Notes: a model not told the origin generated them from the letters alone. A stretch of DNA of 64,000 bases from JAYFQF01 sp034927285 (GCA_034927285.1 JAYFQF010000002.1:1-64000), one strand, 5' to 3'. Shown: positions 32,036 through 41,017, numbered from the stretch's first letter. Program-made: numbers and translations.

Positions 32036-33493
32036 TCAACACTTCTCCAGCCGCCCCCCCAGACGCCGGTATTCTTCCCAAAAGCCCGGCCAGCTCCTTT
32101 CCGCGGCCTCGGCACCGGTCAGGGTCACCGGCTGACGGCAAGCCCCGGCGGCGATAGCGATCAGCATGGCCAGCCGGCCGCTGCCCCGGCTGTCGGCAGT
32201 GTTTCCTCCGGCCAAAGCCTCCCGGCCCCGCACCCAGATATCCTTTTCCCGCCGGTTGATTTCGGCCCCCAGGCCCGCCAGCACATCTACCGCCGCCTGG
32301 ATCCGGCGGTTTTCAGCCTCCGGGCAATCCTTAGGGCTCATCATCACCCTTTCCCCCGGCGTCAATGCCGCCGCCAGGGTCAGCAGCGGGATCAGCGAGG
32401 GTGCGGCCCCGCAGTCCAGGAAAGGGAAGCCGCCTGGGCCGCCGGCGGCAGGTTCCATCTTCACGCCCCCCCGGGCCCCCTGGACCAAGCGACAGCCCAG
32501 GGTTTCCAAGAAGTCAAAAATCCGCCGCTGCCGCTGCAGGGAACGGGCCGCCAGGCCTTTGACTTCCACATCCTGGCCTAAAGCGCCGGCCGTCAGATAA
32601 AAAGCCGCCTGCCGGTAACTGCCTTCCACCTGATAGTAACGGCTTTGCAGACGCTGCCGGCCCGGCACCGCCGCCTGCCGCTCCTTTTGCCGGCTGACCT
32701 CGGCGCCGAAGTCGCCGATAAGGCGGATGCCCAGATCCAGTTCATCAGCCCCGGCCAGGGGCTGCTCCAAAAGCAGGGTGGAATCCTCTTTCAAAAACGG
32801 CAGGGCAAATAAAAATCCCGTGGGCAGCAAGGGGTCCGTGTCCCCGGGAAAAGTAAAGACACCGGCCTTCAGCCGGCCTGCCACAGTCAGGCCGGAAAGT
32901 CCGGCCGCCGGCTTTCGTTCCGTATTATCCTGAGCCGGAAGCCAGGCGATCTCCTGATGATGTAAAATTTCCCGGTAATCCTCCGAAGCTGATTCCCCGG
33001 ACGTTAAGCCGGTAAAGCACCCGCCGCCCCGGCGGACTAAAGCCAGGGGCAAAAGCAAGGGGAACACTGAAGCGGCGTCACGGCAGTCAATAACCGGCAG
33101 ATCTCCCCGCTTTCCTCCCGGTATATAAAAGCCGGGGGACAATTGCCCCGCCGTCCCGCCGGAGCCTGGAGCCTCCCGCTCCGCCAATTGTTCCGGTGTC
33201 CGCAGCCGCCAGCTTTGCGTGGAAAACTTCTCCGCCCAGCGCCCTTTGTCCTCGCCTCTGCGCATTCCGATGATCTCCAGGCCGCTTTCTGTCCGTCGCC
33301 AGACCGCTCCCAGAGAGCCGGCGCCTTCCAGCAAGGCGGTGACCTCCCGGTCCAGCAAAAGGTTTCCTTCCAAATAACTGGCTCCGCCCCCCAGGGCCGC
33401 CGCCAAAACCGCCCGCTGCAGCACGCTGCGGGAAGCGGGGATTTCCACCGCGCCGCTTAATGGCGCGGGATAGATCCGGTAGGTTTCGCTCAC
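32036..33493 (-). CDS. EPSP-synthase-like protein (AroA fold) with altered active site
   Basis: The 485-aa product aligns along its length with 3-phosphoshikimate 1-carboxyvinyltransferase (about 430 aa), but the active site has drifted. The PGSKSxSNR loop reads PASRSVLQR (19-27), so Lys22 is Arg. The NAGTAMRP loop aligns with DAASVFPL, losing its arginine. The GxPRMxxRPI loop aligns with GLTSGESASEDY, again without arginine. Near the end AKTFP is ERSWP. GTG start with AGAGGAAG upstream. It lies 43 nt behind the dehydroquinate-synthase-like gene. It may be a degenerate or repurposed shikimate enzyme. Confidence 0.8.
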   Translation of the reverse strand: MSETYRIYPAPLSGAVEIPASRSVLQRAVLAAALGGGASYLEGNLLLDREVTALLEGAGSLGAVWRRTESGLEIIGMRRGEDKGRWAEKFSTQSWRLRTPEQLAEREAPGSGGTAGQLSPGFYIPGGKRGDLPVIDCRDAASVFPLLLPLALVRRGGGCFTGLTSGESASEDYREILHHQEIAWLPAQDNTERKPAAGLSGLTVAGRLKAGVFTFPGDTDPLLPTGFLFALPFLKEDSTLLLEQPLAGADELDLGIRLIGDFGAEVSRQKERQAAVPGRQRLQSRYYQVEGSYRQAAFYLTAGALGQDVEVKGLAARSLQRQRRIFDFLETLGCRLVQGARGGVKMEPAAGGPGGFPFLDCGAAPSLIPLLTLAAALTPGERVMMSPKDCPEAENRRIQAAVDVLAGLGAEINRREKDIWVRGREALAGGNTADSRGSGRLAMLIAIAAGACRQPVTLTGAEAAERSWPGFWEEYRRLGGRLEKC

Positions 33494-33536
33494 CTTTATT
33501 CTTCCTCTCCTGCTTCCAGAAATCGATGTTCCGGCC

Positions 33537-34838
33537 TTACCGTTGAGTCAGTTCCGCTAAAGGCAAAGCCTCCACCGCGGTTTTATAAACGCCGGCTACC
33601 CCGATACGGGTAATATAGACCAACCCCAGCTGGCCGCCCCGGTTCATTTTGTCCAGGGAAACCGCCTGGCGCAAAGCCTCCTCCAGAGCTTTTCCCTTCA
33701 GCCCCGCCGGCGAAACCGCCTGGGACTGGCCCGCCGCGGATTGCAGCGAATCCAGAGAACCAAAGGAGCCGAAAGAACCGGACTGCTTTTGGGGAAGCGG
33801 CCTCTCCTCTGTACGCAGGGTGATCTGCGGGCCGTTGCCTGTCCGTTTGCGGCAGTTTTTGGCCAGGTCTGCCAGATTATCCGGCAGCTCAAAACGGTGC
33901 AGCAGCACTTTCAGGCGGCCTGCCGTGCCCCTTTCCGTCAGCTTCAGCGACTCGCCGTAATCCGCTGTGGCGGCCATTCCTACGGCCACGGCCTCGCCAT
34001 GGCCGCAGGTAAACTTCCAGCAGGTCTCGATGGCCTGACCGATGGCATGCCCAAAGCCCAGCAGCTGCCCTGTACCGTCCTGCAGCTCGTCCTCCTCGGC
34101 CATCCGGTGTCTGATGCCGGTGCAGCGCCAGATGATTTCCTCGATCTCCTTTTCTTCCCCCAGGGCCATACGGCCCATCAGCCCGTCCAGACTGCCGATA
34201 TCCTCCAGGTATTGAAACAGCTGCCGGTCCTTTACGCAGGCCAGTTTGATGACTTCCGCCATCCCGTCCACCATATACCGGCGGGGCAGCGTCCGCAAAA
34301 GCCGGGGGTCGATCAGCACCGTCAGCGGCTGATGAAAAGCGCCCACCAGGTCCTTGCCCTGGGAAAGGTTAACGGCGCCCTGTCCCCCTATGGCGCCGCC
34401 GGCCTGGGCGGCCAGGCTGGTGGGCGCCTGCACATAGTCGATTCCCCGCTGATAAGTCGCCGCCGCCAGAGCGGCCAAATCGCAGACCACGCCGCCGCCC
34501 AGGCCCAGGATCAGATCCTGGCGGCCCATCTGAAAGGAAGCCAGAGCCTCGTATATTCCCTGCAGCGTCGTCAGGTTTTTTTGTTCCTCGCCGGGAAAAA
34601 GGGTATAACGTCTCACCTGGAAGCCGGCGTTTTCCAGGGAACTGATGGCCGTCTGACTATAAAGACGGTCGGTATTTACATCGCTGATCAGCAGGACCTT
34701 CCCGGCGCGGCCGGTATTTCGCAGCGCTTCTCCCAGTTCCTTCAACAGGCCGCTGCCGGCGATGATCCGTGAACCCTGGCTGCGGGTCAGGGGACCGCCG
34801 GTCTTTCCGGCCTTCGCCTGCAAAACCTTCATTTTCAT
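33537..34838 (-). CDS. 3-dehydroquinate-synthase-like protein (AroB fold) with altered active site
   Basis: The 433-aa product keeps the NAD- and metal-binding frame of dehydroquinate synthase: LGLGGGVVCDLAALAAATYQRGIDYVQAPTSLAAQ near residue 111, GMAEVIKLA near 195, FGHAIGQ and CGHGEAVAVGM. Several substrate residues differ: VDSSVGGK reads AGGAIGGQ (146-153), GKN reads GKD (161-163), the second histidine of HTFGH is Gln, and LNLGH reads LGFGH. The inserted Gln/Ser-rich stretch near 345-375 and the length (usual ~360) are also unusual. ATG follows AAGGAGGATCTG. It forms a pair with the AroA-like gene. Confidence 0.82.
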   Translation of the reverse strand: MKMKVLQAKAGKTGGPLTRSQGSRIIAGSGLLKELGEALRNTGRAGKVLLISDVNTDRLYSQTAISSLENAGFQVRRYTLFPGEEQKNLTTLQGIYEALASFQMGRQDLILGLGGGVVCDLAALAAATYQRGIDYVQAPTSLAAQAGGAIGGQGAVNLSQGKDLVGAFHQPLTVLIDPRLLRTLPRRYMVDGMAEVIKLACVKDRQLFQYLEDIGSLDGLMGRMALGEEKEIEEIIWRCTGIRHRMAEEDELQDGTGQLLGFGHAIGQAIETCWKFTCGHGEAVAVGMAATADYGESLKLTERGTAGRLKVLLHRFELPDNLADLAKNCRKRTGNGPQITLRTEERPLPQKQSGSFGSFGSLDSLQSAAGQSQAVSPAGLKGKALEEALRQAVSLDKMNRGGQLGLVYITRIGVAGVYKTAVEALPLAELTQR

Positions 34839-34944
34839 CAGATCCTCCTTGTCTGCCGCAGGCCTGAACCAAAAAACGCGGCGGACGGGCCGGATCAGCG
34901 CCGGCCCTCAAGAAAAAGCTGTCTCTATGTTTATTCTATCACAT

Positions 34945-36594
34945 CTAATTTATCTTCACTACGGCAAATCCCTGAATCATCGCCACAGATCCGGCGGACG
35001 GCCACTGGGGCAGGGCGGCGAATTCCTCCGTAGCCCGGATACGGGCGGCTTCCTGGTCGTCGGCAATCACGATCTCTTTACCCAGATAATTCAGGAAAAA
35101 GCCCTCATAGTTCAGCCGGTGATAGACCAGGTTCCCCCGCAGGCCCACCATATCGCCCGCCGCTTCCCTGGTGAAATAGGGCTGGATGGACATATTGTCG
35201 TTGGGGAAATGTCCGGCAAAAATCACGGGCGTTTCGGTGGTATATTCCGGCAGCTGCTCAAGCCGGTCCAATATGCGCAGCTCCGTAGCGTAGGTTATTT
35301 CGTATTTCAGATGCAGGTGGAGATAACAGGCGTTAATGGTCAGGAAAAAGAAAAAGGAAACCAGAGTCCCGGCCGTCAGGGTCAGCCAGGAAAGGCCTGC
35401 CTGGCCGGGCGAAACCGGCCTCTCCCCGCCGGCGGGATAAGCCGCCTCATAAAAGTAGACCGGCATAGCCAGATACAGCATGTAGGCGGGAAACATCAGG
35501 CAATGCATATAAGCTCCCGGCGCCATCAGGTAGATGATATTGTAGCCCAGGGGCAGAGCGGCCAAAGCCAGCAAAAGTAAGGGCAGCCGCAGGCTCTGCC
35601 AGGCCCGGGTGCGGATTACCCCCACCAGCAGGCAAACCAGGCCCGCAGCCAAAAGCACTCCGTAAAGGAACTTAAAAAACGCCGGCGTGGTAAAAAAAGC
35701 GTCCCGGAAGTAAAAGAAGCCCGGCTGCCCATAGACCTGGGCCAGGCCTTCTTTGATCTGAGCAAAAGAAGTCCGGCCCATGGCGTCGATACTTTGATAA
35801 TCGGTCAGGGTAATGCCAAAGCGGCCCATCAGATAGCTCTGGACCTTGAAATACAAAAAAAGCCCCAGCCCGCCGGTCAGCAGGTAGCGCAGGCCCCGCT
35901 CCACAAGACCTTTGCCGGAAGATTGCCGGTCCAGGCAGCCAACGATCAGCGAAAGCAGGGCCGTTACTACAGCCGCAGCCAGATAAGCCTGATAGCTGCC
36001 CAGGGCCATCGCCAGGCAGAGGCTGCCGGGGATTATGCCCCACCAGCGGTTTTTGGCAAACCAGATGGACAAAACGCTTAACAAAAGGGCCAGCATGTAC
36101 AGGTCCGCATAAAACAGGTAGGAATAATGAGCCGCCAATACCGGATAAGTCACTAAAAGGCCGGAAAGTAAAACCGCGCTGCCCCGCCGCCTCACCTTCA
36201 GCAGATGGCAAAGGAAGGCGGAAGCTAAGGCTAAGAACGCCAAAGCCACCAGGCCCGTGGCCCAGGGCGCGCTGTAAAAGCCGCTGATCCCCTTGGCGAC
36301 AATATCGAACCAGCGGCCGCTGGAGGCCATGGAATTCAAGTGATACAGATCCGACAGATCGTCGCCGTTGGGCAGCTTGTTTGCAAACATAAAAAGGTGA
36401 GCAGCCAGGCCCAGAAAAAATGCGCTGAGAAACGAGAGCCGGCAGACCGGATCCACTGCCTGCCAGGCCCGGTGCAGCGCCGCCTCCGGCAAATAAGCGC
36501 CATAGTCCCGAAGCGGCGTTTTCCCTTCCCGGGGCGCAGTTTCTTTTTCGCTATTTATTAACGTTCTTTCGCCATGATCGGTGAATTCCTTCAT
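34945..36594 (-). CDS. GtrII-like polytopic glucosyltransferase
   Basis: The 549-aa product has about ten to twelve hydrophobic helices from residue 50 onward. Near the first loop it has FANKLPNGDDLSDLYHLN, with the acidic pair expected in polyprenyl-sugar glycosyltransferases, and a C-terminal outside domain. It resembles the GtrII glucosyltransferases that move glucose from undecaprenyl phosphate onto surface polymers. It follows gtrA with an overlap of 44 nt, and the gtrB-gtrA-gtrII order is the standard module. The acceptor here may be teichoic acid or another wall glycan. Confidence 0.8.
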   Translation of the reverse strand: MKEFTDHGERTLINSEKETAPREGKTPLRDYGAYLPEAALHRAWQAVDPVCRLSFLSAFFLGLAAHLFMFANKLPNGDDLSDLYHLNSMASSGRWFDIVAKGISGFYSAPWATGLVALAFLALASAFLCHLLKVRRRGSAVLLSGLLVTYPVLAAHYSYLFYADLYMLALLLSVLSIWFAKNRWWGIIPGSLCLAMALGSYQAYLAAAVVTALLSLIVGCLDRQSSGKGLVERGLRYLLTGGLGLFLYFKVQSYLMGRFGITLTDYQSIDAMGRTSFAQIKEGLAQVYGQPGFFYFRDAFFTTPAFFKFLYGVLLAAGLVCLLVGVIRTRAWQSLRLPLLLLALAALPLGYNIIYLMAPGAYMHCLMFPAYMLYLAMPVYFYEAAYPAGGERPVSPGQAGLSWLTLTAGTLVSFFFFLTINACYLHLHLKYEITYATELRILDRLEQLPEYTTETPVIFAGHFPNDNMSIQPYFTREAAGDMVGLRGNLVYHRLNYEGFFLNYLGKEIVIADDQEAARIRATEEFAALPQWPSAGSVAMIQGFAVVKIN

Positions 36595-37042
36595 TCCTTA
36601 TAGCCGCTCCTTTTTTAGCCTCGGGGAAAACAAAAAACCTCTGTCCCAAATAATTCAGGCCGGTAAAAAACACCATCCCTAAAAGCATCGCCCCCTGATC
36701 CGCCAAAGCCGGGGAAATCAGGGTCCCTTCACCCGCCAGGGCCCCCAGGCCCCAGCGCATCAGAGGCTTTGCCGCCAGATAGGCCAAAGAATAGCAGACA
36801 CCAATATTTACCGCAAATTTCAGCGCCGCCGGGCCGTAACCGCCTTTGTCCCCGAAAGTGTAATTCCGGTTCAGAAAAAAAGAAAGCACGCTGCAAAGGA
36901 AATAAGATAAGGCGCTGGAACCCCAATAGCCTATATGCAAAAGGTGATAGAAGCCAAACATGGTGACTACGCCCATCAGCGTATTGAAAAGGCCCACCAA
37001 AATAAAGCGCAGCAGCTTTTTGTCGAAAAGCTGACGGATCAT
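36551..37042 (-). CDS. GtrA-like flippase
   Basis: The 163-aa product has four membrane helices and the typical GtrA start LLRFILVGLFNTLMGVVTMFGFYHLLHI, followed by SYFLCSVLSFFLNRNYTF, a family signature. GtrA proteins are thought to flip undecaprenyl-phosphate-sugar across the membrane. Its ATG overlaps the stop of gtrB as ATGA, and it overlaps gtrII at its end, so all three are translated together. Confidence 0.9.
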   Translation of the reverse strand: MIRQLFDKKLLRFILVGLFNTLMGVVTMFGFYHLLHIGYWGSSALSYFLCSVLSFFLNRNYTFGDKGGYGPAALKFAVNIGVCYSLAYLAAKPLMRWGLGALAGEGTLISPALADQGAMLLGMVFFTGLNYLGQRFFVFPEAKKGAAIRNEGIHRSWRKNVNK

Positions 37043-38061
37043 CGGCTGTCCTCCCTTTTGGCGCCGACCGCCTGTTCCGCCGCCGCGCCGGCACCGCCGG
37101 CCGAAGTGCCTTCCTGGGCCGCCTGAAAGCCCGGCCGGCCCAGGGCCTGCTGATCCGTAGTCTTTTCCAGGATATAAACGGGACGGCCCTTCACCTCATC
37201 ATAGATTTTGGCGATATAGTGGCCGATGACTCCCAGGCCCAGGGCCAGGACGCTGCCGATAAAAAGCAGCAGGAGAATCACGGTGGTAAAGCCCTCCACC
37301 GCGTGCCCGCTGACATAGTTATACAGGGTGTGGGCGCCCAGGAGAATAAACAGTAAAAACATCAGCCCTCCCAGTCCCGTGGTAATCTGCAGGGGAAAGG
37401 ATGAAAAAGAGCTGATATTGTCGAAAGCATAACGAATCAGCCGGCTGGTTTTCCAGCGGCTGCCGCCGTTTTTGCGGGGCTGCACCTCAAAAGTCACCTG
37501 GGCTTTGGGAAAGCCGTAGTAAACCGACAGACCCCGGAAAAACCGGTTTTTTTCCGGCAGGGCCAAAAGGATATCCACGATACGGCGGTCCAATAGCTTA
37601 TAATCGGAAGCGTTGGTAAAATCAATCCGGGTAAAGCCGCTGATCAGCTTATAGAAAGCATGGGCAAAAACCCGGTAAAGCAAGCTTTCCCTTCCCCGGT
37701 CCTTTTTTATCCCTTCCACAATCAGATAGCCCTGCCGCCAAAGCTTCACCATTTCCGGCAGGCATTCCGGGGGATGCTGCAAATCGCAGTCGATCAGAGC
37801 GCAGCAATTTCCCCTGGCCTGGGCCAGGCCGGCCATAATGGCCGCCTCTTTGCCGAAATTCCGGGAAAGCTTCAGTCCCCGCACCTGGGGGATCCTCCCG
37901 GCCGCCCCGGTTATCGCGGTATAGGTGCCGTCTGTTGAGCCGTCGTCCACAAAAAGGATCTCGTGGTCCAGTCCGGCTTTTGCCAGCACCTGATGGATAC
38001 GGTCGGCGGTAACCGGGATATTTTCTTCTTCATTATAGGAAGGGACGATCACCGATAGCAT
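37039..38061 (-). CDS. GtrB-like undecaprenyl-phosphate glucosyltransferase, GT2
   Basis: The 340-aa product has the GT-A fold start MLSVIVPSYNEEENIPV, LFVDDGSTDGT near residue 36, SRNFGKEAAIMAGLAQARG near 65, the DCDLQHPPE metal motif near 90, and two C-terminal helices (about 230-300). It transfers glucose from UDP-glucose to undecaprenyl phosphate. The start at 38061 follows AGGAGG by 5 nt; a longer frame reaching 38196 crosses the promoter and is not used. First gene of the module, promoter at 38187-38215. Confidence 0.92.
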   Translation of the reverse strand: MLSVIVPSYNEEENIPVTADRIHQVLAKAGLDHEILFVDDGSTDGTYTAITGAAGRIPQVRGLKLSRNFGKEAAIMAGLAQARGNCCALIDCDLQHPPECLPEMVKLWRQGYLIVEGIKKDRGRESLLYRVFAHAFYKLISGFTRIDFTNASDYKLLDRRIVDILLALPEKNRFFRGLSVYYGFPKAQVTFEVQPRKNGGSRWKTSRLIRYAFDNISSFSSFPLQITTGLGGLMFLLFILLGAHTLYNYVSGHAVEGFTTVILLLLFIGSVLALGLGVIGHYIAKIYDEVKGRPVYILEKTTDQQALGRPGFQAAQEGTSAGGAGAAAEQAVGAKREDSR

Positions 38062-38186
38062 ACCGGCCTCCTGTTTATTAAAAATAAAATGCTCCGGCAG
38101 TCTGATTTTTTGGCCGGAAATCAGCTTCGTCTTGGGAAAGTCATGAAAAAGGGGGCTTAAAAGCCCAGACGAAATTACATTATTTA

Positions 38187-38215
38187 ATTGTATCATTTAA
38201 ATGAAAAAATGACAA
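38187..38215 (-). promoter_or_regulatory. Promoter of the gtr module
   Basis: TTGTCA (38215-38210), 17-nt spacer, TACAAT (38192-38187) on the minus strand, giving a leader of about 120 nt. Confidence 0.7.
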
Positions 38216-38288
38216 TTTGCCTGGATTTTTCCGGTAAGCCTTATTCTGAGCAGCGGGGTTGGCGGGAACTGATTTTTATCATTCCGGC

Positions 38289-38317
38289 CTGACAGAGAGG
38301 GACCCCTGTGGTAGAAT
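38289..38317 (+). promoter_or_regulatory. Promoter of the amidase gene
   Basis: CTGACA (38289-38294), 17-nt spacer, TAGAAT (38312-38317), about 30 nt before the start codon. Confidence 0.6.
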
Positions 38318-38346
38318 AAGGATAGAATCAGAAGGGATGTGGACAG

Positions 38347-39051
38347 ATGGCTCCCCTTGAAGAATATCTCCCGGAAAGCAGTATGTGGGAGCAAAGACAG
38401 TCCGCCAGAAAAAAGCGGCGGGTACGGCGGCGGCTGAGGTTTCTGGTTAAAGGATTGCTGTTGCTCTGTTTTTGTTTTGTGGTATATAGAGGCTCTGCCC
38501 TGATCTTCAGCCGGCTTTCCGGCGGCGGGGCCGTTCCTTCCGACCGTCAGCTGGCCAGCCTGGATATGCCGGCCTGGATCGTCCAGGATATCCTGCCCGT
38601 CAACGACTACTCCCGGCCCGGCACACCGTTGGATGAGCTGAACGGGATCGTTGTGCATTATACCGCTAACCCCGGCACTACGGCAGAGCAAAACCGCAGC
38701 TATTACGCCAATCTGGCGCTTACCGGCGAAACCTCCGCCAGCAGCCATTTTGTCATCGGCATTGACGGAAAAGTCATTCAGTGCGTACCGTTAAACGAAA
38801 TGGCTTACTGTTCCAATAACCGAAACAGCGACACCATTTCCATTGAGTGCTGCCACCCCGATGAAACCGGCGCCTTCACGGCGGAAACTTATGATTCTTT
38901 GCTGAAGCTGACCCGCTGGCTTACAGATACCTTTAATTTTAAAAAGAAGGACATCCTCCGGCACTATGACGTAACCGGCAAGGAATGTCCCTTGTTTTTT
39001 GTGGAGCATGAGGATGCCTGGAAAGATTTCCTGAGGGACGTATTTCGCTGA
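38347..39051 (+). CDS. Membrane-anchored N-acetylmuramoyl-L-alanine amidase (Amidase_2)
   Basis: The 234-aa product has a basic N-terminal stretch (SARKKRRVRRRLRF) and one helix (about 37-55), then an outside Amidase_2/PGRP domain. Zinc and catalytic features are VVHYTANPG near 102, SSHFVIGIDGKVIQ near 133, the ISIECCHPDETGAF region near 162 and the late ILRHYDVTGKECP. It cleaves the muramic acid-L-Ala bond of peptidoglycan. The start is ATG at 38347; the ribosome site (AGAAGGG) is rather far upstream. It is monocistronic and diverges from the gtr module. Confidence 0.9.
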   Translation: MAPLEEYLPESSMWEQRQSARKKRRVRRRLRFLVKGLLLLCFCFVVYRGSALIFSRLSGGGAVPSDRQLASLDMPAWIVQDILPVNDYSRPGTPLDELNGIVVHYTANPGTTAEQNRSYYANLALTGETSASSHFVIGIDGKVIQCVPLNEMAYCSNNRNSDTISIECCHPDETGAFTAETYDSLLKLTRWLTDTFNFKKKDILRHYDVTGKECPLFFVEHEDAWKDFLRDVFR

Positions 39052-39065
39052 TCCCCCCTCTTCGC

Positions 39066-39407
39066 CTACTCCATGATAATGATCGCAAAGATCGTGGCGG
39101 GCTTATCGCTTTTGTTCACGGCGCTGTGGCCCGTGTTATGGCCCGTAAATAAAATATCGCCTTTTTTAGCGGTTTTTTCCTGGCCGTTGTCGTTAAACTC
39201 CAGCTCTCCCTCCAGCACGTAGTAAATCTCCGTTTCGTTCTGATGGACATGATAGCCGATCTCGTCGCCGGGGTTCAGGGTATTTACATTCACCAGCTTG
39301 ACATGGGCAGGCAATTCCACCGGCCAGCTGCCGCTTAAAACAGCGCCGGCGCCGCCTTTGAAATTCGGTCTTTCCACCCGCTCCATTTCTTCCCGTCTTT
39401 TCAGCAT
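39066..39407 (-). CDS. Small cupin-domain protein
   Basis: The 113-aa product is one cupin barrel. Motif 1 is GYHVHQNETEIYYVLEGELEF near residue 61 and motif 2 is GDILFTGHNTGHSAVN near 87, with three metal-type histidines and one glutamate. Such proteins bind a metal and often a sugar or small acid; the function is open. The start at 39407 follows AAGGAGG. It converges with the amidase gene, leaving 14 nt between them. Confidence 0.88.
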   Translation of the reverse strand: MLKRREEMERVERPNFKGGAGAVLSGSWPVELPAHVKLVNVNTLNPGDEIGYHVHQNETEIYYVLEGELEFNDNGQEKTAKKGDILFTGHNTGHSAVNKSDKPATIFAIIIME

Positions 39408-39473
39408 GGGATACCTCCTTGGATTTTTTGCCCTCATTATACACCCTTTCCCCGGGAATGGATAGACACCGAA

Positions 39474-39511
39474 AAGGCCGGTCCCTTTTTTGAGCGGGCC
39501 GGCCTTTTTAT
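39474..39511. terminator. Bidirectional terminator
   Basis: AAAAGGCCGGTCCC...GCGGGCCGGCCTTTTT forms a GC-rich hairpin with T runs in both directions. On the minus strand it would end transcription of the acidic-repeat gene. Confidence 0.7.
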
Positions 39512-39573
39512 TTGATAAACCGTTGCTTGGTTATGGGGGATTATCGGGGAGGAGAGCGCCGGCTCCCGGTTCG

Positions 39574-40752
39574 TCAAAAACCCGCCGTGGAAAGAAAGGC
39601 CAGGCTCTTGGCGGGAGCCACCTTATGCCAGCTGGGATCGGCCATGATTTCATCCTGGAGGATATCCCAGGTCTTCAGGTACAAGCCCGCGATGCTGACG
39701 GATTTTTGCCGCTCATACCAGGAGTCGTCTTTTTCCACATAGATCAGAAAAGCTTCCCATTTGTTGCCCTTTTCCGATTCATTATGATTGGCGTAAATGA
39801 CAGGGGCATAGTTGCTGCCGGGAGCTACGTAGATATTGAAGTATAATCCTTCAGGGTTAATGGTCAGCCCTGCCGGGATCGCCTGGCTTTTCACAGCAGG
39901 CCATTTTCCGCCGATACCGGCAAGAAGCTTATCTCTGAACGCCTCATTGGGAAACCAGTTCTTGCTTACCCCCAGATATTGAGCTTTTTCCTGGGCTGTG
40001 CCTAAAGACTTAAAGTAGCCGGTGACAGCCCTGGCATAAGCGTAAAGGTCGCCGTTATACCGAGGAGCCTGATTTTTGTTTTCGTCTTTGTTTTCGTCTT
40101 CGCCGACATTGCCGCCGTTTTCGTCTTTATTTTCGTCTTCGCCGGCATTGCCGCCGTTTTCGTCTTTGTTTTCGTCTTCGCCGGCATTACCGCCGTTTTC
40201 AGAAGAAGGGTTGCCTGAATCGGAGGAAGATTGGGAATCGGAAGATTCAGCGCCGGAAAAAATAACGACGCCGCCTGTCATCAAAGTATTCCCTTTGTTC
40301 CGGCTCAGCCCCAGATCATCATCCTCATCCATCGCGATACTGCCGTTCAGAAGCGTCGCGACGAACCGGCCGCCGGCCAGAGGCGTCTCCATCTCCGGGA
40401 TCTCCACTGCCGCCAATGCCGCTGCCGGCGATACCTTCCGGGTAGCGGACTCTGCCGTTTCTACGGGCTTTGTTCCGGACTCCACCGAGCCGGCCGCTTT
40501 TTCCGCCAAAGCTTCAGAAGCAGGAGCATCCGCTAAAGGAACCAAGGCATCCGTGATAACGGCTGTCTGCAGGGCAGAAGCTTCCTCCCGGCCTTCATCC
40601 GTAGAATCCTGAGCAGCCAGCCCCGCCCCGCCGGCTTGGCGGGCACGATAATCTGTTGCCGCGTCCACGACTACCAACAGCAAAAGCAACAAGGCGGCCA
40701 TGGCGACTCTTATCTTCTTATTCTTGCGTACTTCAGCCATTTTATCATCCAC
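39574..40752 (-). CDS. Membrane-anchored protein with acidic tandem repeats
   Basis: The 392-aa product has one N-terminal helix (VAMAALLLLLLVVVDAA, about 15-32), an Ala/Glu-rich stalk, and a Ser/Gly stretch near 170. Three 13-residue repeats of the type NGGNAGEDENKDE follow (about 185-225), then a C-terminal domain of about 165 residues (YAYARAVTGYFKSLGTAQEKAQYLGVS, WYERQKSVSIAGLYLKTWDI). The acidic spacer suggests a wall-spanning arm. No family is recognised. A TATAAT box with an 11-bp tandem repeat at its -35 precedes the gene, pointing to response-regulator control. Confidence 0.75.
   Translation of the reverse strand: MDDKMAEVRKNKKIRVAMAALLLLLLVVVDAATDYRARQAGGAGLAAQDSTDEGREEASALQTAVITDALVPLADAPASEALAEKAAGSVESGTKPVETAESATRKVSPAAALAAVEIPEMETPLAGGRFVATLLNGSIAMDEDDDLGLSRNKGNTLMTGGVVIFSGAESSDSQSSSDSGNPSSENGGNAGEDENKDENGGNAGEDENKDENGGNVGEDENKDENKNQAPRYNGDLYAYARAVTGYFKSLGTAQEKAQYLGVSKNWFPNEAFRDKLLAGIGGKWPAVKSQAIPAGLTINPEGLYFNIYVAPGSNYAPVIYANHNESEKGNKWEAFLIYVEKDDSWYERQKSVSIAGLYLKTWDILQDEIMADPSWHKVAPAKSLAFLSTAGF
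40083..40200. repeat. 39-bp coding tandem repeat, three units
   Basis: Three 39-bp units encode NGGN(A/V)GEDENKDE. Units differ by only a few bases, so copy number may vary between strains. Confidence 0.85.
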
Positions 40753-40782
40753 CTCTCGGTTAAAATTTCCTCTTATAGCTCA

Positions 40783-40815
40783 ATTATATTGCTCTTCGGT
40801 TACACTTCGGTCACA
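40783..40815 (-). promoter_or_regulatory. Promoter with 11-bp direct repeats over the -35 region
   Basis: On the minus strand TGTGACCGAAG (40815-40805) and TGTAACCGAAG (40804-40794) stand head to tail, 5 bp before TATAAT (40788-40783). An 11-bp step at -35 is the arrangement bound by OmpR/PhoB-type response regulators. The interval 40753-41076 holds only this and a terminator. Confidence 0.55.
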
Positions 40816-40968
40816 GGTTGCATTTTTTCTCTTTCATTCGTGATTCTTCCGATGGGGTGTAAAATTCGCCTGTCGCTTATTTTTGCCGCTTATTTAAGTG
40901 AAACCTTCGGGTTCAGGCTGGACTTGCCGGAAAATATCCTGATGAGAGCGCCGCCGTCTTTTTCATCA

Positions 40969-41017
40969 TAAAAAAGTCCGGTTATCCTCCTCCCGGGAAG
41001 ACATCCGGACTTTTTAT
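40969..41017 (-). terminator. Terminator of the VTT protein gene
   Basis: AAAAAGTCCGG and CCGGACTTTTT enclose 23 nt. The T run on the minus strand serves the gene that ends at 41077. Confidence 0.7.

Noticed and set aside
40083..40200. Short regular repeats as a CRISPR array
   Set aside because: The 39-bp units are contiguous, without spacers, and encode acidic protein repeats.
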